From positions 1 through 64,000 of the forward strand of contig CAKSNQ010000005.1 in the NCBI GenBank assembly GCA_934476315.1: 64,000 bases of DNA, given 5' to 3'. The position numbers were made by a program, and so were the translations under genes. This stretch comes from an uncultured Eubacteriales bacterium (GTDB taxonomy: Bacteria > Bacillota > Clostridia > Oscillospirales > CAG-272). Position 1 is the stretch's first letter, and every line of letters begins with the position of its first letter. Shown one piece after another: positions 51,634-60,686 of this stretch. Below the pieces are notes generated by a model. The model had not been told where the DNA came from. It saw only the letters and a program-made list of their open reading frames with translations, and made no database searches.

Positions 51634-52074
51634 ATGGAGATCGCTATTATTGCCCACGATACAAAAAAAGAATTGATGACACAGTTCTGCATTGCGTATT
51701 GCGGGATACTGAGCAAGCATAATCTGTATGCGACAAGCATTACGGCAAAGTATATATCGGAAGCTACGGGACTAACCATTGAACGTCTTCTGACCGGAGA
51801 CCAGGGTGGCGAGGAACAGATTGCTTCCCGGATCGCCTACAATGAAATCGATGTGTTGCTCGATTTTCGGGATACACGACCGAGTGAAAAAGAGAGCGAA
51901 GTGGAACATGAGCTGTTCCGTTTGTGCGATATGTACAACATCCCGGTGGCGACAAATATCGCGACCGCAGAGGTCCTGATTACGGCGCTGGATCGCGGAG
52001 ATCTGGATTGGCGCGATATTGTGAACCCGCACTCTGCTTACAACCTCCGAAAAAAGAGCGCGGCGGGAAAATAA
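51634..52074 (+). CDS. mgsA: Methylglyoxal synthase
   Basis: 146 residues from ATG 51634 (GAGG 9 nt upstream; ATG 51625 overlaps it). IAIIAHDTKKE holds the catalytic His-Asp start, ATGLTIERLLTGDQGGEEQI the phosphate-binding loop, and LDFRDTRPSEKESEVEHELFRLCD and IPVATNIATAEVLI are standard. It converts dihydroxyacetone phosphate to methylglyoxal and phosphate, relieving sugar-phosphate stress. It has its own consensus promoter, and the thrS promoter begins 20 nt after its stop. Confidence 0.93.
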   Translation: MEIAIIAHDTKKELMTQFCIAYCGILSKHNLYATSITAKYISEATGLTIERLLTGDQGGEEQIASRIAYNEIDVLLDFRDTRPSEKESEVEHELFRLCDMYNIPVATNIATAEVLITALDRGDLDWRDIVNPHSAYNLRKKSAAGK

Positions 52075-52093
52075 AATAAATTTTCAAACCCTC

Positions 52094-52122
52094 TTGACAA
52101 ACGGAGCGGTTTGAAGTAAAAT
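52094..52122 (+). promoter_or_regulatory. Promoter of the thrS T-box transcript
   Basis: TTGACA (52094-52099), 17 bp, TAAAAT (52117-52122), directly before the T-box leader. Confidence 0.85.
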
Positions 52123-52127
52123 GTTGA

Positions 52128-52332
52128 GGAAGCGAATCGGACATGTGTCGGTTTTGCCGGTATACAGAGAGAGAACTACGATTAACGTCGTGCTGTGAGG
52201 TTCTTATGCGGGCGCTCCGATGTACCACCGATGGAAAATCGTGTATAGAAATGAGAACAAAGCTCGGGTGGAACCGTGCGGATGAACAAAAATCCACACC
52301 CCGGACAGACCAATGTGTCTGCCCGGGGTTTT
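52128..52332 (+). ncRNA. T-box riboswitch (threonine) with terminator
   Basis: The T-box core GGGTGGAACCGTGCG is at 52266-52280. Stem I closes with ATCGG (52136-52140)/CCGAT (52228-52232) and ACAT (52141-52144)/ATGT (52220-52223), leaving ACCA (52224-52227) in the internal loop; ACC is a threonine codon and the likely specifier. An AGAGAG motif follows at about 52165. The terminator is CCCCGGACAGAC (52299-52310) with GTCTGCCCGGGG (52317-52328) and TTTT. Uncharged tRNA-Thr should stabilise the antiterminator and switch thrS on. Confidence 0.93.
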
Positions 52333-52364
52333 GATTTAGCAAAATGAACGGAGGAAATCAAGGT

Positions 52365-54302
52365 ATGTTTCAAGTAAAATTTGCAGAAAAAACCATGGAA
52401 TTTGACGCTCCGCTGACCGTGTTTGACGCGGCAAAAGCGGCGGAGCTTGTGACACGCGCCCACATCGTGGCAAAGGTAAACGGCGTTCTGACGGATATGA
52501 CACACACGCTGGACGGTGACGCGCAGGTAGAGCTTCTGACCTTTGCCGACCCCGAGGGAAGACATGTGTTCAACCACACGGCATCCCACATTCTCGCCCA
52601 GGCGGTCAAGCGTCTCTATCCCAATGCCAAGGTGACGATCGGTCCTGCGATCGAATCCGGCTTCTATTACGATTTTGACAGCGATGTTCCTTTCACCGCT
52701 GAGGTGCTGAAGTCCATCGAGAATGAGATGAAGAAAATCGTCAAGGAAAATCTGCTGATTCAGCGCTTTGAGTTACCGCGCGCCGAGGCAATCGCTCTGA
52801 TGCAGGAGCGCGAGGAACCCTACAAAGTTCAGCTGATCGAGGAGCTGCCCGAGGGAGAGGTCATCAGCTTCTACCGACAAGGAGAGTACGTCGATCTGTG
52901 CGTCGGACCGCACCTGTTTTCGACGGGAGCTGTCAAAGCGTTCAAACTCACACAGTGCACGGGCGCGTACTGGAAGGGCGATCAGAAAAATAAGCAGTTG
53001 CAGAGAATCTACGGCATCGCATTCCCTACAAAGGAGGAGTTGAACGCGCATCTGACCGCCGTGGAAGCGGCGAAAAAGCGCGATCACAACAAGATCGGCA
53101 GGGAATTGGAGTATTTCACAACGGTGGACACGCTCGGGCAGGGGCTTCCCGTTCTGTTGCCGAAGGGCGCCCGCGTCGTTCAGGTGCTTCAGCGCTGGGT
53201 GGAGGATAAGGAACAGCGCGAGGGCTATTTGCTGACAAAAACACCGCTGATGGCAAAGAGAGAGTTCTTCAAGATTTCCGGACACTGGGATCACTACCTT
53301 GATGGCATGTTCGTCATCGGCGACCCGTTCGATGAAACCAAGGAATGCTTCGCGCTTCGCCCCATGACCTGCCCGTTCCAGTATCAGGTCTATCTGAATA
53401 AGAAACGCTCCTACCGCGATCTTCCCATGCGGCTGGGCGAAACGTCCACGCTGTTCCGCAATGAGGATTCCGGTGAGATGCATGGTCTGATCCGCGTGCG
53501 TCAGTTCACCATCTCCGAGGGACACAACATTGTCCGCCCGGATCAGCTTGAGGAGGAATTCAAGCGTTGCCTCGACCTCGCAAAATATTTCCTCGGCACA
53601 GTCGGTCTGTTTGAGGACTGCACGTTCCGCTTCTCACAGTGGGATCCCGCCAACCCGCACAACAAATACGAAGGAACCCCTGAACAGTGGGAGGAAGCGC
53701 AGGCGGCGATGAAGCGTATTCTCGACCACCTCGGCATCCAGTACTCCATCGGAATCGACGAGGCAGCGTTCTACGGACCGAAGCTGGATATTCAGTACAA
53801 GAACGTCCACGGCAAGGAGGACACCCTCGTCACCATCCAGATTGATATGTTGCTCGCCAAGAAATTCGGGATGGAATATACCGACCGCGACGGCAAGCAG
53901 GCGACACCGTATATTCTGCACCGCACCTCGCTCGGATGCTACGAACGTACGCTTGCGTACCTGCTTGAAAAATATGCAGGCGCTCTGCCGACCTGGATGG
54001 CGCCGACGCAGGTCAAGATTCTTCCCATCGGCGAGGAGCAGTACGATTACTGCGATCAACTCACCGAAAAGTGCATGGACCTCGGCATCCGCGCCGAAAT
54101 CGACAAAAGTAACAATACCATCGGATACAAAATCCGCGGTGCTCAGACCGAGAAAGTTCCGTATATGCTGGTCATCGGTGCCAAGGAGGTTGCCGAAGGA
54201 ACCGTTTCCGTTCGCTCGCGTAAGGACGGCGAGACGGGAAGTATGGCTTCCGACGCGTTCTTCGATACACTGTTGCAGGAAATCAACGAGAGAAGAAGAT
54301 AA
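52365..54302 (+). CDS. thrS: Threonyl-tRNA synthetase
   Basis: 645 residues from ATG 52365 with GGAGG 10 nt before. A TGS domain (about 1-62), the editing domain with HTASHILAQA (second HxxxH of the zinc site), and the class II catalytic core (MTCPFQYQVY with the zinc Cys, FRNEDSGEMHGLIRVRQFT motif 2, and GCYERTLAYLLEKYAG motif 3) are followed by the anticodon-binding domain. It charges tRNA-Thr. Expression is controlled by the T-box upstream. No missing catalytic residue was noticed. Confidence 0.98.
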   Translation: MFQVKFAEKTMEFDAPLTVFDAAKAAELVTRAHIVAKVNGVLTDMTHTLDGDAQVELLTFADPEGRHVFNHTASHILAQAVKRLYPNAKVTIGPAIESGFYYDFDSDVPFTAEVLKSIENEMKKIVKENLLIQRFELPRAEAIALMQEREEPYKVQLIEELPEGEVISFYRQGEYVDLCVGPHLFSTGAVKAFKLTQCTGAYWKGDQKNKQLQRIYGIAFPTKEELNAHLTAVEAAKKRDHNKIGRELEYFTTVDTLGQGLPVLLPKGARVVQVLQRWVEDKEQREGYLLTKTPLMAKREFFKISGHWDHYLDGMFVIGDPFDETKECFALRPMTCPFQYQVYLNKKRSYRDLPMRLGETSTLFRNEDSGEMHGLIRVRQFTISEGHNIVRPDQLEEEFKRCLDLAKYFLGTVGLFEDCTFRFSQWDPANPHNKYEGTPEQWEEAQAAMKRILDHLGIQYSIGIDEAAFYGPKLDIQYKNVHGKEDTLVTIQIDMLLAKKFGMEYTDRDGKQATPYILHRTSLGCYERTLAYLLEKYAGALPTWMAPTQVKILPIGEEQYDYCDQLTEKCMDLGIRAEIDKSNNTIGYKIRGAQTEKVPYMLVIGAKEVAEGTVSVRSRKDGETGSMASDAFFDTLLQEINERRR

Positions 54303-54349
54303 AATCTTGTTCTTTGCCGCCTGACCGACATGTGCGAATAAAAGCAAGG

Positions 54350-54388
54350 GGGTGTGAAAAAATTCAAAAATGAATTTTTTCACACCCC
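54350..54388 (+). terminator. Hairpin after thrS
   Basis: GGGGTGTGAAAAATTC (54350-54365) pairs with GAATTTTTTCACACCCC (54372-54388) with one bulged T. There is no T tail beyond the stem, but the A/T-rich inner half may serve. Confidence 0.6.
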
Positions 54389-54520
54389 TACGACGTTGGT
54401 CTCGGCAGCTGAACGCCGCCGTTTCGCCATCCAAAGGGTCGAAAAGTCAAGAATACGGGGCAAAAACGACCAAGATCGCACAAAATGCCCGAAATCCGAA
54501 ATCCAGACCGACATTTTTGC

Positions 54521-54543
54521 GGGGCTGTTAATTTAACAGCCCC
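54521..54543. terminator. Palindrome between thrS and the ABC exporter
   Basis: GGGGCTGTTAA and TTAACAGCCCC around one T; TTTATT follows on the plus strand. It may end either convergent transcript. The 54389-54520 stretch before it shows no gene. Confidence 0.5.
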
Positions 54544-54555
54544 TTTATTGTATCA

Positions 54556-56364
54556 TCAGGATTGTTCAAACTGGCTGTTGTACAGCTTTGCGTAAAAACC
54601 TCCGGCACTCAGAAGCTCGTCATGCTTGCCGTGCTCGATGATGTTTCCGTCCTTCATGACCAGAATCACATCAGCGTCCTGAATGGTGGACAGTCGGTGC
54701 GCCACGATGAAAGAGGTACGGCCTCTCATCAGTTTCGCGAAAGCGTCCTGAATTTTGATTTCCGTCCGCGTATCGATAGAGGAGGTTGCCTCGTCGAGAA
54801 TCAGCATCGGGGGCAGGCAAAGCATGACACGAGTGATGCACAAGAGCTGTTTTTGCCCCTGCGAGAGACTGCCGCCGTCCTCCCCGATGACCGTATCATA
54901 GCCGTTCGGGAGGCGCTTGATAAAACTGTGCGCGTGCGAAGCCCGCGCCGCGGCTTCAATTTCCTCGTCGGTGGCGTCGGGCTTACCCATCGTGATATTC
55001 TCGCGGATGGTTCCCGATTTCATCCAGGTTTCCTGCAGAACCATTCCGTAGCTCTGCCGCAGATTCTTTCGCGTCAGATGGCGGATGTCCACGCCGTCAA
55101 CCGAAATGCTTCCCTCGTTGACGTCATAGAAGCGCATGAGCAGGTTAATCAGCGTCGTCTTTCCGCAACCGGTCGGACCCACGATGGCAATGCGTTGCCC
55201 GGATTCCACCCGGAGATTCAGATCGTGGATAAGCGGGCGCTCCGGAACGTAAGAGAACGCTACATTCTCAAGACCGACATTGCCCCTGACGTCGGTCAGC
55301 GGGACACTGTTCGGGTCATCCGGCATGCGGGCGGGCTGTTCGATCAGCTCAAAAATGCGGGCAGCGCAGGCGAGCGCATTCTGCAGTTCGGTAATAACAC
55401 CGGAAATTTCATTGAACGGCTTGGTGTATTGGTTGGCGTAGGTCAGAAAGCAGGAAAGCTTTCCGACGGTGAATACCGTGCCCGGTTGCAGAACCGTCAG
55501 AGCGCCGGTCAGCGCAACACCGGCATACACCATAGCGTTGATGAACCGCGTGGAGGGATTGACAAGCGACGAGTAGAACGTCGCGCGCAGAGCGCAGTCG
55601 GATAGCTTTTCGTTGACATGGTCAAAGTGCTCCGCGGTCTGCTTTTCCATGGAAAATGCTTTGACGATTTTTTGGTTTCCGATCATTTCGTCGATCAGCG
55701 CCGTCTGCTCGCCGCGCACCTCAGACTGCGCGCGGAACATGTCATAGGTGTGAGTGGCGATATATTTGGCAACGAAAAGCGAAACAGGAGTCAGTAGTAC
55801 CACGAGGGCGGTGATGCCCGGGTGCAGGGTCAGCATGAAAATCAGCGTGCCGAGAATGGTCAGAACTCCGGTAAACAACTGTGTGAATCCAAGAAGCAAG
55901 CCATCGGCGAACTGATCGACGTCGGCAATGACGCGGCTGACAATCTCTCCGGTCGGCTTGGTGTCGAGGTAGGACAGCGGCAGAACCTGCAAGTGCTCGA
56001 ACGCATCCCGCCGCGTGTCGCGGATGACCTCAAAGGTGATCTTGTTGTTCAGCGTTCCCATCAGCCACTGGCATACCGCGATGATGAGCGCGCTGACGCC
56101 GGCACGGATGAGGAACGGGTACAACGCCTGAAAATCAATTTGTCCTATTCCGATCATCAGGTCAATTGCGTCGCCGATCACGATCGGAATGTAGAGAGTA
56201 AGCGCAACGGAGATTCCCGCGAGAAGTACAGAGAGAAAAATCAGAGGGCGATAGTGCCGCAGATAGCGGAAGACCTTGGCAAGAGTTTTCCGGCTTTGTT
56301 CCGCGGACAGCTTCGGCTTTTTTGGCGCTTTGGGGGATAATTTCTGTTTTGTTGAGTTTTTCAT
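54556..56364 (-). CDS. ABC exporter half-transporter B (catalytically intact Walker B)
   Basis: 602 residues from ATG 56364; an in-frame GTG at 56445 just after the partner gene would add 27 residues, and neither has a well-placed RBS. Six membrane spans precede the nucleotide-binding domain: Walker A GPTGCGKTT, Walker B MLILDEATSSID and H-loop IVAHRLST are intact, while the signature is SLSQGQ rather than LSGGQ. With the partner, which has the opposite changes, it forms a heterodimeric type IV exporter with one active and one degenerate ATP site. Drug, lipid or peptide export is possible. Confidence 0.88.
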   Translation of the reverse strand: MKNSTKQKLSPKAPKKPKLSAEQSRKTLAKVFRYLRHYRPLIFLSVLLAGISVALTLYIPIVIGDAIDLMIGIGQIDFQALYPFLIRAGVSALIIAVCQWLMGTLNNKITFEVIRDTRRDAFEHLQVLPLSYLDTKPTGEIVSRVIADVDQFADGLLLGFTQLFTGVLTILGTLIFMLTLHPGITALVVLLTPVSLFVAKYIATHTYDMFRAQSEVRGEQTALIDEMIGNQKIVKAFSMEKQTAEHFDHVNEKLSDCALRATFYSSLVNPSTRFINAMVYAGVALTGALTVLQPGTVFTVGKLSCFLTYANQYTKPFNEISGVITELQNALACAARIFELIEQPARMPDDPNSVPLTDVRGNVGLENVAFSYVPERPLIHDLNLRVESGQRIAIVGPTGCGKTTLINLLMRFYDVNEGSISVDGVDIRHLTRKNLRQSYGMVLQETWMKSGTIRENITMGKPDATDEEIEAAARASHAHSFIKRLPNGYDTVIGEDGGSLSQGQKQLLCITRVMLCLPPMLILDEATSSIDTRTEIKIQDAFAKLMRGRTSFIVAHRLSTIQDADVILVMKDGNIIEHGKHDELLSAGGFYAKLYNSQFEQS

Positions 56365-56451
56365 TGTATGAGTATAACTTTTGCTTGCGCAAAAGCTCCT
56401 TTCTTGCTGAAAATCAGATTTTTGCGGTGCGGGAGATTCAAACACGAGTCT

Positions 56452-58194
56452 TCAGATCGAAGCCTGATCTTTTTTGAACTGAGACTCGTAAATTTCCCGA
56501 TAAACCACACAGTTTTTCAACAATTCGTCGTGGTTTCCGACGCCAACCAGGGCGCCGTCATCCAGAACGAGGATGCGATCGGCGTAGCGCAGAGAGGTTG
56601 CGCGTTGTGAAACAAGGAAGACGACAGGGTGGTAGGACAAGGAGCGGATCGCGTGGCGCAGCGCCGCATCGGTCGCGTAGTCGAGCGCGGAGGAGCTGTC
56701 GTCCAGAATCAGGATTTCGGGGCGTCGGATGAGCGCGCGCGCAATGGTCAGACGCTGCCTTTGACCGCCGGAGAAATTCCGCCCGTTCTGCTCTACCTCA
56801 GCATCCAGTCCGCCGGGCTTTCCGTGTACGATCTCGGACGCCTGCGCCAGGGACAGCGCCTCCTCCATTTCCTGCTCGGTGGCGTCCTGCTTGCCCCACG
56901 CAAGGTTCTCGCGGATTGTCCCCTTGAACAGTACCGCCTTTTGCGGCACGATTCCGATGCGCGCCCGAAGGGAAGTGGGAGACCATTCGCGGACGGGAAT
57001 ACCGTCCACCAAAATCTCTCCCCCGGTCGCGTCGTAAAAGCGCGGAATCAGATTGACCAGCGAGGTCTTGCCGGAGCCGGTTCCGCCGATGACGCCGATG
57101 GTTTCCCCTCGCCGCGCGGTGAACGTAATATCGCTGAGCGACGGTTCCCCCGCGCCGGGATAACACAGCTCCACATGGTCGAAGCGAACGACCTCGTCGT
57201 CCTCACCCGGTGCGGGGATTTCAGATACAGGATGCTCGCTGATCGGCATTGAGCAGGGTAGGCGGAGGAGTGCCTCGACCCGGTTCCCGCATGCAACCGC
57301 CTTGGTAATGTTGATAATCAGATTAGCGAACTTGATCAGCTCCACCAGAATCTGCGACATCAGATTATAAAGGGCGACGACCTCACCCTTGGATAGCGTC
57401 CCCTGGTTCACCCGAATCGCCCCGACGTAGATCAGAACGACGATGGCAAGATTGATCAGCGCGTAGGAAAGCGGATTGAGCAAGTTGGAAATTCTTCCGA
57501 CGCGGTTTTGCAGGGTGGTCAGCGCCTCGTTTTTCTCGTGGAAAGCGTCCTTTTCTTCCTCCTCGCGGCAAAACGCACGGATGACGCGGACGCCCGTCAG
57601 ATTTTCCCGCGTCGCACCGGTGATTCCGTCCAGATGGCGCTGAACCTTCTGATACAGCGGCAGGCATACCAGCATGATTGCGAACACAACCGCGAGCAGG
57701 ACGGGAATGGCGACCGCAAATACAAGCGCGCCTTTGACGTCGATCGTGAACGCCACGACCATGGCGCCGAACACTACGAACGGCGAGCGCAAAAGCAGGC
57801 GAAGCGCCAGGTTCATGCCGGATTGAATCTGGTTGGTGTCACTGGTCATGCGGGTAATCATCGTCGAGGCGCCGGCGCGGTCCAGGTCGGCATACGACAG
57901 CTCGCCGATATGGGAAAAGAGAGCGTGACGGATATGTTTTACAAAACCGACCGACGCTTTGGCGGCGTAATACTGTGCGGTGATCGAGCTGGCAAGCCCG
58001 ATGATTCCGAGCGCGATCAGAATCAGCGAATTGGTCAGAATTACTCTCCGGTCGCCGTTTTCAATACCGACATCGATGATGCGCGCCACAACGAGCGGAA
58101 CGAGCAATTCAAAGCAGGCTTCCAGCAGCTTGAACAGCGGTCCGAGGATACTTTCCTTTCGGTATGGCTTGAGAAATTTCATCAGATACTTCAT
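56452..58194 (-). CDS. ABC exporter half-transporter A (degenerate ATP site)
   Basis: 580 residues: six membrane spans, then a nucleotide-binding domain with Walker A GGTGSGKTS and a good signature NFSGGQRQR. However, Walker B reads LILDDSSSALD (Asp for the catalytic Glu) and the H-loop reads VSQRATS (Gln for His). These are the changes of the non-hydrolysing half in TM287/288-like and BmrC/D-like heterodimers. It is the first gene of the pair. A -10 (TATACT) with a weak -35 lies about 70 nt upstream on the minus strand near 58258-58285. Confidence 0.9.
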   Translation of the reverse strand: MKYLMKFLKPYRKESILGPLFKLLEACFELLVPLVVARIIDVGIENGDRRVILTNSLILIALGIIGLASSITAQYYAAKASVGFVKHIRHALFSHIGELSYADLDRAGASTMITRMTSDTNQIQSGMNLALRLLLRSPFVVFGAMVVAFTIDVKGALVFAVAIPVLLAVVFAIMLVCLPLYQKVQRHLDGITGATRENLTGVRVIRAFCREEEEKDAFHEKNEALTTLQNRVGRISNLLNPLSYALINLAIVVLIYVGAIRVNQGTLSKGEVVALYNLMSQILVELIKFANLIINITKAVACGNRVEALLRLPCSMPISEHPVSEIPAPGEDDEVVRFDHVELCYPGAGEPSLSDITFTARRGETIGVIGGTGSGKTSLVNLIPRFYDATGGEILVDGIPVREWSPTSLRARIGIVPQKAVLFKGTIRENLAWGKQDATEQEMEEALSLAQASEIVHGKPGGLDAEVEQNGRNFSGGQRQRLTIARALIRRPEILILDDSSSALDYATDAALRHAIRSLSYHPVVFLVSQRATSLRYADRILVLDDGALVGVGNHDELLKNCVVYREIYESQFKKDQASI

Positions 58195-58478
58195 ACAGAT
58201 TCACGCTTTCCGATCCAAGAGATTTGCCGCGGCACAAAATTGTCGCGGTAACTTTTATAGTATAGCATATTTTCTGTCGATTGAAAAGGGGGGAGCTTGT
58301 TTTTTTTACATTGCAGCCGGAAAAAAGAGTCGGGAAGTTACCGGGCGTCCGCGCGCCGTCATAAAAAATTCGCTCCGCACATATAGTGTGCTGTCGGCGA
58401 GCTTGAAATCATGACGCCGTGAGAAAAAATGAAAAAACCGAAAATCTGGAAACACGGAGAGAGAAAGGAGCGGCGGAC

Positions 58479-59444
58479 ATGAAAAACACTACCTATCTGC
58501 CGGAGGGACAGCGGTTGACAACTGCGGAAAATCTGGAGGTCACATCAACGCTTGCGGGGCTTGAGCGGGCAATGAATACGGGAATGATCGTCGAGGGCGT
58601 GGCGAAGCTCTGCGATTCCTCCTTTAATCTGACGGTGGACGTCGGCGGATTTGAGGGGTACATGCCTTTTGAGGAGACCGTTTACGACCCGACCGGGCAG
58701 CCAATCAAGGACATTGCGGTCATTACACGGGTCGGAAAGCCGATCTGCTTTTGCGTGATGGGAGTGGTCAGAGGAGAGGGCGGCGAGAAGCCCCGGCTGC
58801 TTTTGTCCCGACGGGCGGCGCAAAGAGAGTGCTACCACCATTACCTGTCCGAGCTTTGCCCCGGGGATATTATCCCGGCGCGGGTGACACATCTGGAGTC
58901 CTTCGGGGCGTTCGTTGACATCGGGTGCGGAATTGTTTCACTTCTCTCTGTGGACTGCCTCTCAGTTTCGAGAATCCGTCACCCGCGCGAGCGGTTATAT
59001 CAGGGAATGAATATCCGCGTGGTCGTCAAAAGCGTAGACGAGACGCGACATCGGTTCTTTGTCAGCATGAGGGAGCTACTCGGCACATGGGAGGAAAACG
59101 CCGCGGGATTTGAAGTGGGGCAGACGGTGACGGGGATCATCCGCAGTGTGGAAAGCTACGGAATCTTCATTGAGTTGACGCCGAATCTTGCCGGTCTGAC
59201 CGAGCTTCGCGAGGAGTGGAAGGGAATGGAATCCTCTCTTATCGGGCAAAGCGCGGCGGTATTTATCAAGAGCATTACGCCGGAACGCATGAAGATCAAA
59301 CTGGTCATGATCGACGCTTTTTCCGCGCCGCGCCAGCCGAATTCTCTGAGCTATTACATACCGGAAACGCAGGAGCACCTGGCAAAATGGGTCTATTCAC
59401 CGGAGCACTGCAACAAATGTGTGGAAACAATTTTTGACATCTGA
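58479..59444 (+). CDS. S1-domain RNA-binding protein
   Basis: 321 residues from ATG 58479, placed by AAAGGAG; the frame is open 20 codons further without an RBS. Three S1-like OB folds can be traced: about 45-120 (VDVGGFEGYMPFEET), 135-205 (PARVTHLESFGAFVDIGCGIVSLL) and 212-285 (GQTVTGIIRSVESYGIFIELTPNLAGL). It resembles the short S1-like proteins of Clostridia rather than a full ribosomal S1. It may bind mRNA at the ribosome. The end carries HCNKCVETIF, with two cysteines. Confidence 0.82.
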   Translation: MKNTTYLPEGQRLTTAENLEVTSTLAGLERAMNTGMIVEGVAKLCDSSFNLTVDVGGFEGYMPFEETVYDPTGQPIKDIAVITRVGKPICFCVMGVVRGEGGEKPRLLLSRRAAQRECYHHYLSELCPGDIIPARVTHLESFGAFVDIGCGIVSLLSVDCLSVSRIRHPRERLYQGMNIRVVVKSVDETRHRFFVSMRELLGTWEENAAGFEVGQTVTGIIRSVESYGIFIELTPNLAGLTELREEWKGMESSLIGQSAAVFIKSITPERMKIKLVMIDAFSAPRQPNSLSYYIPETQEHLAKWVYSPEHCNKCVETIFDI

Positions 59445-59468
59445 CACAGCTTTGTGTATTTGAAACAA

Positions 59469-59500
59469 AAAACGGCGGTACGGCAGTACTGCCGTTTTTT
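59469..59500 (+). terminator. Terminator after the S1-domain gene
   Basis: AAAACGGCGGTAC (59469-59481) pairs with GTACTGCCGTTTT (59486-59498) with one G-T pair; T run at the end. Confidence 0.85.
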
Positions 59501-59535
59501 CGGGGAAAGCGTTGTTTTGCAGGTTCGGAAAACCG

Positions 59536-59564
59536 TTGACTTTTCCCGTCCCCGGTGTTATACT
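59536..59564 (+). promoter_or_regulatory. Promoter of birA
   Basis: TTGACT, 17 bp, TATACT; ATG 59656 is 91 nt downstream. Confidence 0.65.
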
Positions 59565-59655
59565 GTGACAGGGAGACGGTCGTTTCCGCAATTTTCAACG
59601 AATCGAAGGTGTCTCCCGACTTTGGTGCCGCTCGATGGCGAAACGGAGATTGTTT

Positions 59656-60498
59656 ATGTCTTTTCTGTCAGATGAAACCACATGGGAAGCGCGCGAGGTC
59701 ATGAACGGACTGCGCGGGGAGGCGGGGAAGTTTCGGGTCATATACTCCCCCGAGCTTGCCTCTACCAATCAGACGCTGTACGAGATGGGAGCCGCAGGTG
59801 CCGCGGATGGCACGGTCGTCATTGCCGGGCATCAGACCTCAGGGCGCGGACGCATGCGCCGGGCTTTCTTTTCACCAGACCGAACCGGACTGTACATGAG
59901 CCTGCTGTTACGGCGCCCGATTCCTTTTTCCGACGCGGTCTATCTCACGCCGGCGGCGGCGGTGGCAACGGCAGGTGCCATTGAAGCACTCTCCGGGGAA
60001 CAGGCGAAAATCAAGTGGGTCAATGATATCTACATAAATGAGCGAAAGGTGTGCGGGATTCTGACAGAAACGGCAATCAACGCCGCTGACAATGCGCGCT
60101 CCTTTGCGTTTGCCGTCATCGGGATCGGCGTGAATATCACACCACCCTGCGACGGTTTTCCCGATGCGATTTCAGACGTCGCGGGCGTTGCTTTCCGCGA
60201 TGCTCAGAATACGGAAAATCTGAAATTCCGCTTGGCGGCGGAGATTTTGAACCGCCTTTCCGAGTTGCTACCCAACCTTGCTTCTCACGCGTTTCTGGCG
60301 GAGTATCGGGAGCGCTCGATGATTCTCGGACACTCCGTGACGGTTCTGCGAGGCGATACGGCTACCTCGGCTCTGGCGCTGAGTATTGATGACAGATGTC
60401 GCCTTGTCGTGCGATACGCGGACGGTCATACGGAGGCTCTCGACAGCGGCGAGGTCAGTATTAAAGCCAAAAGGGGCAGCAGGGAAGCCGGAAACTGA
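59656..60498 (+). CDS. birA: Biotin--[acetyl-CoA-carboxylase] ligase (no DNA-binding domain)
   Basis: 280 residues from ATG 59656 (GGAG upstream). The catalytic domain shows STNQTL, GHQTSGRGRMRRAFFSP (the biotinyl-AMP loop), IKWVNDIYINERKVCGILTE and VIGIGVNI. The short C-terminal SH3-like domain follows. The first 35 residues do not form the winged helix of bifunctional BirA, so it is a monofunctional (class I) enzyme that biotinylates carboxylase carrier proteins and probably does not repress biotin genes. Confidence 0.9.
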   Translation: MSFLSDETTWEAREVMNGLRGEAGKFRVIYSPELASTNQTLYEMGAAGAADGTVVIAGHQTSGRGRMRRAFFSPDRTGLYMSLLLRRPIPFSDAVYLTPAAAVATAGAIEALSGEQAKIKWVNDIYINERKVCGILTETAINAADNARSFAFAVIGIGVNITPPCDGFPDAISDVAGVAFRDAQNTENLKFRLAAEILNRLSELLPNLASHAFLAEYRERSMILGHSVTVLRGDTATSALALSIDDRCRLVVRYADGHTEALDSGEVSIKAKRGSREAGN

Positions 60499-60540
60499 AA
60501 AATTCCAGACAAAGGAAAAAAACAAAGAACTCACGAACAC

Positions 60541-60569
60541 TTGACACATAAGTTTTTGTGTGCTATAAT
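60541..60569 (+). promoter_or_regulatory. Perfect consensus promoter of the exopolysaccharide locus
   Basis: TTGACA (60541-60546), exactly 17 bp, TATAAT (60564-60569). The leader to the first large gene is about 105 nt. Confidence 0.92.
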
Positions 60570-60647
60570 AAAGAAAAGCTCTGAGAATTTTGACTGTCTG
60601 GCTTTGGTTATGTCGCTTTTTCTGATAAATGAAAGGAGCATGACGTT

Positions 60648-60686
60648 TTGTTTGAACACAATATCTCTGCGGTGTGTGCTTCATGA
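60648..60686 (+). CDS. Putative 12-codon leader ORF coupled to the dehydratase gene
   Basis: AAAGGAG (60632-60638) stands 9 nt before TTG 60648, which opens the frame MFEHNISAVCAS and ends with TGA 60684-60686 overlapping the ATG of the next gene (ATGA). The next gene has no RBS of its own. The layout fits translational coupling through a mini-cistron. Confidence 0.4.
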   Translation: MFEHNISAVCAS

